A stretch of 21,911 nucleotides of DNA, taken from positions 1 to 21,911 of the IMG/VR virus record IMGVR_UViG_3300032053_000599; one strand, given 5' to 3'. Every line of letters begins with the position of its first letter. The first letter of the stretch is position 1. The notes under the pieces were generated by a model, which saw nothing but the letters and a program-made list of their open reading frames with translations, was not told the origin of the DNA and ran no database searches. The stretch is from a virus. Below, in pieces: positions 16,400 to 21,911 of the stretch. The translations under genes were made by a program, and so were the position numbers.

Positions 16400-17869
16400 A
16401 TGGCAGAGTATAAATGGCCAGTTGGCGGTAGTGGGGCTGGTATAAAAAAGGTAGCAGATGCAACGGCGCGTCTTGCATTAGTTCCTAACGATGGTGACGT
16501 TGTAATTCAATTGGATACAGATGCAATATGGAGCTATGATGCAACTGGATTAGTTTGGGTATTGCAGAGTGTTGGTGGCGGATATGGTAAAATGTTCACA
16601 AACGCTGCTGATACTGTTGCGGGATATCTCGATGACGAATTAACCGTATCAACTGGACTTACAAAGGCAATAACTGGAACTACAGACAAAAAGGTTCAAT
16701 TAACCAATTCTGATACTGGTAGTGCTGCTGTATCAACACATGAAGGAACGTATGTACATTCTGATATTGCATTAAACACTTCGGCGCGACATGCAGCGGT
16801 AACAATTTCAACAGCAAATGGTTTATCGATACTTGCACAGGCGTTGAGCCTTGGATTAGCATCAAGTGGTGTTACAGGGGCATTATCTGGAACGGATTGG
16901 ACAACATTTAATGCTAAAGAACCAGCATTAACTAAAGGGAATCTGTCTGAAACTACATCAAGCGTATTGACGATTTCTAGCGGTACAAATGCTGTAATTG
17001 GAACAGGAACTACAATCGAAGTTAAACAGGCAGGGGCAGCACAGTCTGGGTATCTTAGTTCAACAGACTGGGGAACTTTCAACGGTAAACAAGGCGCATT
17101 ATCGTTTGGAAACTTAACTGAAACTACAAGCTCTGTGTTGACGATTGGAAGCGGAACAGGAGCTGTTATCGGCTCTGGCACTACAATTACTGTTGCGCAA
17201 TCTGGTTCTGGAACATCGGGCTATCTAAGCTCAACAGATTGGTCTACATTTAACGGGAAGGCACCGTCAGGCGCATCATATCTGACAGCAACAGCAGAAG
17301 GTGGATTAAGTGCTGAAGTAAATTTGGGAGCACTAACAACCGGATTATTGAAAATATCGGTAGCTGCTGGCGTTGCAACACCTTCAACTGCGTCAAGTGG
17401 AACAGACTATGAGCCTCCGGTTACTAAGGGAAATCTAACCGAAGCGACAAGCTCTATTTTAACAATAACTGGCGGAACTGGCGCAGTAATCGGAAGCGGA
17501 ACAACCGTTGAGGTTAAACAGGCGGCAACTGCACAGTCTGGGTATCTTAGTAGTACGGATTGGAATACATTTTCAGGTAAACAAGACAGAATTCGATCTG
17601 TAGTAACAAAAACAGCAGATTATACAGCAACCACGAGTGATGACGTTATTTTATTAGATGGATCCAGCGCAACTGTGAATATTACGCTTTATACCACGAC
17701 AAGTAATAGCGGAAGAATGCTGACATTGATTTGTACTGGCGCTGCAAATGAATGCAAGGTGTCAACAGTTGGTGGAAATCAACTTAATGGTGACACGGTG
17801 TATTATTTCACTGGATTGTATGACAAAATAAATATCGTAACAAATGGTACAGATTGGTTTATAATGTAA
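16400..17869 (+). CDS. Tail fibre protein with ~54-residue repeats (489 aa)
   Basis: A receptor-binding fibre. The start is ATG 16400 because TGGGGG lies five bases upstream; a TTG at 16388 would overlap the previous gene and lacks this spacing. N-terminal residues 16-55 (KKVADATARLALVPNDGDVV, WSYDATGLVWVLQ) are a module seen at the head-proximal end of many tail proteins. Residues 178-231, 235-288 and 342-395 are three copies of a repeat with the core SGYLSSTDWxTFxGK and TTSSVLTI, plus a partial copy near 155-173. The C-terminal 95 residues (VVTKTADYTATTSDDVILLDG to the end) look like a trimeric beta-rich tip domain found on other phage fibres. It binds the cell surface; the receptor cannot be read from sequence. 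Confidence 0.85.
   Translation: MAEYKWPVGGSGAGIKKVADATARLALVPNDGDVVIQLDTDAIWSYDATGLVWVLQSVGGGYGKMFTNAADTVAGYLDDELTVSTGLTKAITGTTDKKVQLTNSDTGSAAVSTHEGTYVHSDIALNTSARHAAVTISTANGLSILAQALSLGLASSGVTGALSGTDWTTFNAKEPALTKGNLSETTSSVLTISSGTNAVIGTGTTIEVKQAGAAQSGYLSSTDWGTFNGKQGALSFGNLTETTSSVLTIGSGTGAVIGSGTTITVAQSGSGTSGYLSSTDWSTFNGKAPSGASYLTATAEGGLSAEVNLGALTTGLLKISVAAGVATPSTASSGTDYEPPVTKGNLTEATSSILTITGGTGAVIGSGTTVEVKQAATAQSGYLSSTDWNTFSGKQDRIRSVVTKTADYTATTSDDVILLDGSSATVNITLYTTTSNSGRMLTLICTGAANECKVSTVGGNQLNGDTVYYFTGLYDKINIVTNGTDWFIM
16931..17584 (+). repeat. Three diverged ~160-bp coding repeats in the tail fibre gene
   Basis: Copies lie at about 16931-17092, 17102-17263 and 17423-17584. They share an encoded core of GNL-x-E-x-TSS-x-LTI, then G-x-x-AVIG-x-GTT, then SGYLSSTDW. 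The first two are nearly adjacent; the third is separated by about 160 bp of different sequence. A partial fourth copy (GALSGTDWTTFNAK) precedes them. The DNA copies differ at many third positions, so the duplication is old rather than a fresh tandem expansion. Confidence 0.85.
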
Positions 17870-17879
17870 GGGGGAAAGA

Positions 17880-19751
17880 ATGAAGTTATTATCAATACTT
17901 TTAATTTTTACATCGTTAATACTTGCCTCACCGCTACCCGATGCGGATAGACAATTATATCAATTCCTGAATATGAAGGATAACACAAATGGTGGCTGTG
18001 AAAACGGAACATCGAAATGGACAAATAGCGGCGGGACATTTACAACTACATCAACAGCAGCAAACGTAGCAGACGGAAAGCGCGCATGTTCATTTGATGC
18101 AAGCAATACATCACAATATTTTGAAACTTCACAATTTACATTACCAGCATATATGCGTGAAAAGCATTGTCTCGCTCGTGTATGGTTAAAAGGATTCGAT
18201 GCAAATTATGCTATCAATATAATCGATGAAGACAACGACGTATTAGCAACATATACTTTGACAGCATATACATCATATCAAATGGTTGATATTAATTTTG
18301 TTCCTGATAGCGACGGGACTACAGTAAGATTTCAGATTATATCAAGCGCAGACGGCGCAATAGGATACCTGGACGATCTATATATAGGATTGGCAACGAA
18401 TCTTACTCAGGTAAGTCAGGCATACAATTTTGCTGGAGCAAAATTTACTGGAAAAGCTAGTTGTGAATGGACAAGTACAGCCGGATCTTTTACTGATTTT
18501 GCAACAGACGCAGACTGTAGCACTGTAGCACTATCTGGAAGCGCAACAGGAACCGGTACTGGATATCAACCAGCGGTGACAACCGGAGCTGGTAAAAGCG
18601 GTGATTATTATGTGTTCGCTACGGGAGCATTTCAAGTTGTTAGTTCTAGCGATACTTGTTATTTTACAATTAGCGATGGTACAACAAAAAGTGGGAAGGC
18701 AACACTAACAAGTATTTCATATGAAAGTGTTCCGACTTTAATTGGAAAATTTTCATATACATCATCATTTGCTGCTAAAACATTTATTATTCAGGCATAT
18801 CGTTCTGGATCAACAAATAATTGTAGAATAGACAATCAACAAACGGTACAGAACTTTGAAATAAATGTTCTCTATGTCCCCTCAGGTTCAGAACTCGCGG
18901 TAACGAATGAGACAATGACACAAATCGGGCGTGCGTCGCATGATGTTATCTGTGGTAGTTGGTTAAATACTAACGCAACATATGATTTACCAACTGGTGA
19001 TGCAACCTGCAATTTTTCATTTGACACCACCCGATCGACTAATTGGCCAACAATAACAAGCGTTGCAGACGGTACTGGTAATCAACCGGGAATTAAATTT
19101 ACTCCTACAAGATTAGGAACAATTTTTATTTGTGCGCAGGCAAATTATCTTATGAATCAAACAGCGAATAAAACAGCTTTTGCAAAATTATTTTCTGATG
19201 GTGTCGCTATTACTAATCAACATTCTCAATATTGGCAAGCTTCCGGTGCTGCCGCTTCTTCTTCGTTAGTAATTTGTACCACGGACAAAATAACATCTTT
19301 TGCACAAAAACAATATGATATTAGATTAGCAGTCGATACAGGGGGGCAGACTAATCTTTATGGCCCAATTGATTGGGATATGTTCTATATATCTAATCAA
19401 CTTCCGATGCCTAACATTTTGAACATGGTTACCACATCTTCAAATGGTGGTTTACGCATTAATAGCGCAACGCTTAATTGTGATTCTGGATCATCAATAA
19501 CTTCACAGGATGGGACTTGGATTTCTGCAATCGGTAATATTTCAAGCGGCGCATGCGCAGTAACAGTGACTAGTGGGATATTCACGACAACGCCAAGATG
19601 TTTTGCAAATGCAATTGGTACAACGAAAGATGTTAGGTGCCAATTGAACCCAACGAGCACAACGGCGTTTACGCTGTATGCCACAAAACCAAGTGACGGG
19701 TCGGATTTAACAACGGTTGATTGCGATGTGTATTGTATAGGCGGCAAATAA
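17880..19751 (+). CDS. Cys-rich jelly-roll-like protein with predicted Sec signal peptide, in the tail fibre cluster (623 aa)
   Basis: The N-terminus MKLLSILLIFTSLILASP has the form of a signal peptide: Lys2, a hydrophobic core at 3-15, and a possible cleavage after Ala16 or Ser17. AGGGGG at 17869-17874, five bases before ATG, supports this start. Residues about 31-170 resemble a carbohydrate-binding jelly-roll (GTSKWTNSGGTF to YLDDLYIG). About 185-335 and 350-508 look like two copies of one domain (EW-x-ST / SW-x-NT, DADC / DATC, then YQPAVT / NQPGIK). The final 115 residues hold five more cysteines. In all there are 17 Cys, spread evenly, unlike nearby virion proteins, which suggests disulfides formed in an oxidising compartment. 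Host adhesion or surface display is inferred. It could still be a virion fibre whose hydrophobic N-terminus docks on the tail. Confidence 0.72.
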   Translation: MKLLSILLIFTSLILASPLPDADRQLYQFLNMKDNTNGGCENGTSKWTNSGGTFTTTSTAANVADGKRACSFDASNTSQYFETSQFTLPAYMREKHCLARVWLKGFDANYAINIIDEDNDVLATYTLTAYTSYQMVDINFVPDSDGTTVRFQIISSADGAIGYLDDLYIGLATNLTQVSQAYNFAGAKFTGKASCEWTSTAGSFTDFATDADCSTVALSGSATGTGTGYQPAVTTGAGKSGDYYVFATGAFQVVSSSDTCYFTISDGTTKSGKATLTSISYESVPTLIGKFSYTSSFAAKTFIIQAYRSGSTNNCRIDNQQTVQNFEINVLYVPSGSELAVTNETMTQIGRASHDVICGSWLNTNATYDLPTGDATCNFSFDTTRSTNWPTITSVADGTGNQPGIKFTPTRLGTIFICAQANYLMNQTANKTAFAKLFSDGVAITNQHSQYWQASGAAASSSLVICTTDKITSFAQKQYDIRLAVDTGGQTNLYGPIDWDMFYISNQLPMPNILNMVTTSSNGGLRINSATLNCDSGSSITSQDGTWISAIGNISSGACAVTVTSGIFTTTPRCFANAIGTTKDVRCQLNPTSTTAFTLYATKPSDGSDLTTVDCDVYCIGGK

Positions 19752-19951
19752 TGGCGACAATAGAAGTAAATGGAACAAAATTCACAAGCTCATGGATCAA
19801 AATATTGTTCCCCGTAAAGAAGGATACAAAGCTTGCTAATACATGGTATGTGTCATTTATGACACCAACAGGGATGTGGCACACCGAGACGTTGACAACA
19901 GAAGCGAATGCAATAGCATTAAGGGATGCATTGTCTCAAATAATGGAATAG
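19751..19951 (+). CDS. Hypothetical 66-aa phage protein
   Basis: The ATG at 19751 overlaps the previous stop by one base (TAATG), with AGGCGG upstream. An in-frame start at 19721 would lie inside the previous gene and adds ten unconvincing residues. The protein is small and soluble, with beta-like sequence (ATIEVNGTKFTSSWIKILFPV; ANTWYVSFMT) and a C-terminal helix (TTEANAIALRDALSQIM). I do not recognise it. It is coupled to the signal-peptide gene before it and ends in TAG, whose A and G begin the AGGGGG ribosome-binding site of the lipoprotein gene. No signal peptide is present. Its function is unknown; it could be a chaperone for a fibre, but nothing in the sequence shows this. Confidence 0.6.
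   Translation: MATIEVNGTKFTSSWIKILFPVKKDTKLANTWYVSFMTPTGMWHTETLTTEANAIALRDALSQIME
19892..19919 (+). promoter_or_regulatory. Weak candidate promoter ahead of the lipoprotein gene
   Basis: An exact TTGACA (19892-19897) is followed after 16 bp by TAGCAT (19914-19919, 4 of 6 matches to TATAAT). Transcription would start about 35 bases before the lipoprotein ATG at 19960. It lies wholly inside the 66-residue gene and TTGACA is common in this window, so chance is likely. It is recorded because an independent promoter is typical of moron genes. Confidence 0.18.
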
Positions 19952-19959
19952 GGGGTATT

Positions 19960-20088
19960 ATGAAATATTTATTATTGTTAGTTGTGATGTTTTTTGCAGC
20001 ATGTACCGTGATGGGTTGTTCTGGAAAAGTTATTGTCAAAGACTGCGAATCTATTGGTGGCAATGTTTATCAATGTTACAAAATCTGA
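19960..20088 (+). CDS. Very small lipoprotein (42 aa)
   Basis: ATG 19960 follows AGGGGG (19950-19955) by four bases; longer in-frame starts upstream lack such a site. Residues 1-19 form a classic lipoprotein signal: Lys2, a hydrophobic core LLLLVVMFFAA, then a lipobox-like VMGC with Cys20 as the lipidated residue (an alternative is FAAC with Cys15). The mature part would be only about 23 residues and holds two more cysteines (29 and 39) that could form a disulfide. Phages carry such proteins as outer spanins (Rz1 type) or as superinfection-exclusion lipoproteins (T5 Llp type). Spanin is less likely: the mature part is not proline-rich and no Rz or lysis gene adjoins. The gene sits between adhesion genes, so receptor masking is a reasonable guess only. 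Confidence 0.72.
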   Translation: MKYLLLLVVMFFAACTVMGCSGKVIVKDCESIGGNVYQCYKI

Positions 20089-20096
20089 GGTGTTGA

Positions 20097-21911
20097 ATGA
20101 TTATTACTTATCCTTTTAGTGATTCTCCTAGCAATTATACTTTAACCAATACTGAACTTATTGGAGGTAAGGCGCAATTAACGCTAACCAACAATACAGG
20201 GCAAGTATTTAATCAGCCATTCACTTCTAGTTCTGGATTCACATTTGATGCGGCGAAGGCAGAATTTTCTGGCGGTAAAGTACAACAGAAAGACCAACGT
20301 CCGGCGAATGCAACATTCGGGGCAACATATACAACAGATATTAATGGTTCATGGGGAAGCGGTAGTTTAACTGGAACCGGAACAGGGTCTCCAACTGTTT
20401 CTGCTGGGAAATTAGTATTAACTGGAGGTGGACTTAAGTTTGTATCATATCCTGCCGCGAACATAACATCATTAGTACAAACTGGAACAATTAGATTAAA
20501 ATATACTCCCAATTATTCTACGACACCGGCAGCTAACAGATTTTTTTTCGGAATTGCAGAATCAGCCGTATCTGTAAATAATAAATTTAATTTTTATCAT
20601 GATTCTACTGGTCATTTGCGTATATATATGTATTCTTCAACCGGGGCGTTGTTAATTGGAACAGACTTAGGTTTTTGGAACCCAACATCTGGAACCGAAT
20701 ATGAATTTTGTATTTGTTATGATTTGACATCTGGATCAACAAAAACATTTATTGACGGAATACAGTTTGGAAGCACTATTTCTTCAACTGGCACAAGATC
20801 AAATAGCATAGGAACGTTTAACATTGGTACTGGAGCTACCGGAACTGATCTATCAGATTTTTATATTAATGATTTAATTTGCTATTCTACAGTTTTATTT
20901 ACATCAAATTATACTCCCGGTTATACTGTTGTAGAAAGCTCATATTGTGCAAGCAATGTCGATCTTCCTATATTTACATATTCAGATATTGGAACAATCC
21001 AAGCTTTAACAGGATTCACTACAACCGAAGCAAATACACCAAGATATACAATAAATAGTAAATATTGGAATGGCTCTGCGTGGGTTGCTAGCAGTGGAGT
21101 ATATGCACAGGCAAACACAAAGACGGACATTAATGCGCATATTAGTACGCTAACGATTGGTTCAACATATTCGGTAAGCATATTGTTTACCGATTCAAAC
21201 ACTCAATCTAATGTTGATGGTTTGAATATTACATATACTGGACAAAAATATAATTTAAGTGGATCGGTTAAAACAAGTGGATTTACTTGTGAAAGCATTT
21301 CTTTGATTGTTGAAACAGTAACAAAGCCTGCATCGACAACATTAACCTATGCGATAGAAGTAGACGGTATTCTTAAGTGGTGGGATGGGGCGGCATGGTC
21401 AACGAGTAATGGTGCGGTGGCTCAAACCAATTCGATTGCAACTATTATTACAAATCTTACAACGCTTATTACTGTAGTATCGACAGTTAAAATGTATATG
21501 TTGCTTGAGACATCTGTTCCGACCGTGTCAACTCCGGATATAGATGAATTGTCAGTAACATATGATTATGCTGCGGTAATTACGTCTCCTACTACTTGCA
21601 TAGTTTATGGGATTTATCGTGATATATCAGGAATCGGAGTAAATGGGGCAACAGTAACAGCCACGCTGTATAGATCAAGCGGGGAATATAAAGAGGCAAG
21701 TGCATCAATTATAGAAAGCCCGTTGTCTGTAACAACTGGACCGCAAGTGCTGCATCCTGCATGGGCTGATGGATACTTTGAGCTTGATCTAATATGGGCG
21801 TCTGAATACGAGGGAACCGGACTCTATAAGATAACAATAGAAAAGGCTTCCTCTTCTTTGTATACAGCAAAAACAAGTACTGGCGCTATCTTGATAACTG
21901 TACCTGATTCT
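20097..21911 (+). CDS. Lectin-like (LamG/concanavalin-like) tail fibre or adhesin, 3' truncated by window edge
   Basis: The frame is open from ATG 20097 to the last base (605 codons, no stop), so the C-terminus is missing. GAGGTG lies six bases upstream. After an N-terminal attachment-like region (1-75), residues about 78-275 look like a concanavalin/LamG jelly-roll: GTIRLKYTPNY, FFFGIAE, KFNFYHDSTGHLRIYMYS, YEFCICYDL, KTFIDGIQFGS, and DFYINDLICYS. Two related modules follow at about 319-385 and 424-490, both with a W-x-G-x-AW core and a TL spacer, ending in L-x-I/V-TY. Residues about 495-605 resemble an Ig-like/carboxypeptidase-regulatory domain (GIGVNGATVTATLY). This layout suggests a glycan-binding virion fibre. 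It lacks the signal peptide seen two genes earlier. Confidence 0.8.
   Translation, partial: MIITYPFSDSPSNYTLTNTELIGGKAQLTLTNNTGQVFNQPFTSSSGFTFDAAKAEFSGGKVQQKDQRPANATFGATYTTDINGSWGSGSLTGTGTGSPTVSAGKLVLTGGGLKFVSYPAANITSLVQTGTIRLKYTPNYSTTPAANRFFFGIAESAVSVNNKFNFYHDSTGHLRIYMYSSTGALLIGTDLGFWNPTSGTEYEFCICYDLTSGSTKTFIDGIQFGSTISSTGTRSNSIGTFNIGTGATGTDLSDFYINDLICYSTVLFTSNYTPGYTVVESSYCASNVDLPIFTYSDIGTIQALTGFTTTEANTPRYTINSKYWNGSAWVASSGVYAQANTKTDINAHISTLTIGSTYSVSILFTDSNTQSNVDGLNITYTGQKYNLSGSVKTSGFTCESISLIVETVTKPASTTLTYAIEVDGILKWWDGAAWSTSNGAVAQTNSIATIITNLTTLITVVSTVKMYMLLETSVPTVSTPDIDELSVTYDYAAVITSPTTCIVYGIYRDISGIGVNGATVTATLYRSSGEYKEASASIIESPLSVTTGPQVLHPAWADGYFELDLIWASEYEGTGLYKITIEKASSSLYTAKTSTGAILITVPDS

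Noticed and set aside
16696-17181. 161-residue open frame on the minus strand
   Set aside because: It is antisense to the repeat region of the tail fibre, has no ribosome-binding site, and its repetitive sequence simply mirrors the plus-strand repeats.
776-17665. Nine GGATCC (BamHI) sites, more than base composition alone suggests
   Set aside because: Most fall in Gly-Ser, Asp-Pro or Gly-Ser-Gly codon contexts, so codon choice can explain them. No modification system is visible in the window.
1-21911. tRNA genes, CRISPR arrays, insertion sequences, attachment sites
   Set aside because: No cloverleaf, regularly spaced short repeat, transposase or terminal inverted repeat was seen. Nearly every base lies in a coding frame.

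Overview
The window is a continuous, rightward-transcribed block of virion morphogenesis genes from a tailed bacteriophage, or possibly a prophage. The set and order are those of a short-tailed (podovirus-like) phage: large terminase, portal, scaffold, HK97-fold major capsid protein, head-tail adaptor, a long P22 gp10-like tail/nozzle protein, a run of three DNA-ejection-type proteins, then tail fibres. There is no tape measure, tail sheath or major tail tube protein, which also argues for a short tail. The DNA is clearly AT-rich and the genetic code is standard, with TAA, TGA and TAG all used as stops. A Sec-type signal peptide and a lipoprotein signal near the right end point to a diderm (Gram-negative-type) host. 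I cannot name the host or a phage genus.

Layout. Positions 1-833 hold the end of a GNAT-like/zinc-ribbon gene and two small unknown genes, chained by overlaps into the terminase. Positions 709-8121 are the packaging and head module: terL, a small ORF, portal, scaffold, major capsid protein, a strong UUCG-type terminator, a probable decoration or accessory head protein, a small acidic protein, an adaptor, and a small structural protein. Positions 8122-16017 encode the tail nozzle/stabilisation protein and three ejection proteins. Positions 16051-21911 form the adhesion module: a small structural protein, a repeat-rich tail fibre, a signal-peptide-bearing Cys-rich protein, a 66-residue protein, a 42-residue lipoprotein, and a long lectin-like fibre that runs off the window.

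How it works together. TerL pumps DNA through the portal into a scaffolded capsid. The adaptor and nozzle close the portal. The ejection proteins are stored in the head or tail and delivered into the host envelope at infection, and the fibres bind the surface. Nearly all genes abut or overlap, so the block probably runs as one or a few long transcripts, with the capsid terminator acting as an attenuator. No lysis, replication, integration, tRNA or CRISPR element was seen, and no gene could be recognised as the small terminase subunit.

The most unusual part is the adhesion module. It encodes two proteins that look exported from the host cell: a Cys-rich, jelly-roll-like protein with a signal peptide, and a tiny lipoprotein. 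Both sit among fibre genes whose products would normally stay in the cytoplasm until lysis. A uniform AGGGGG ribosome-binding site placed 4-5 bases before six of the starts is a second oddity.
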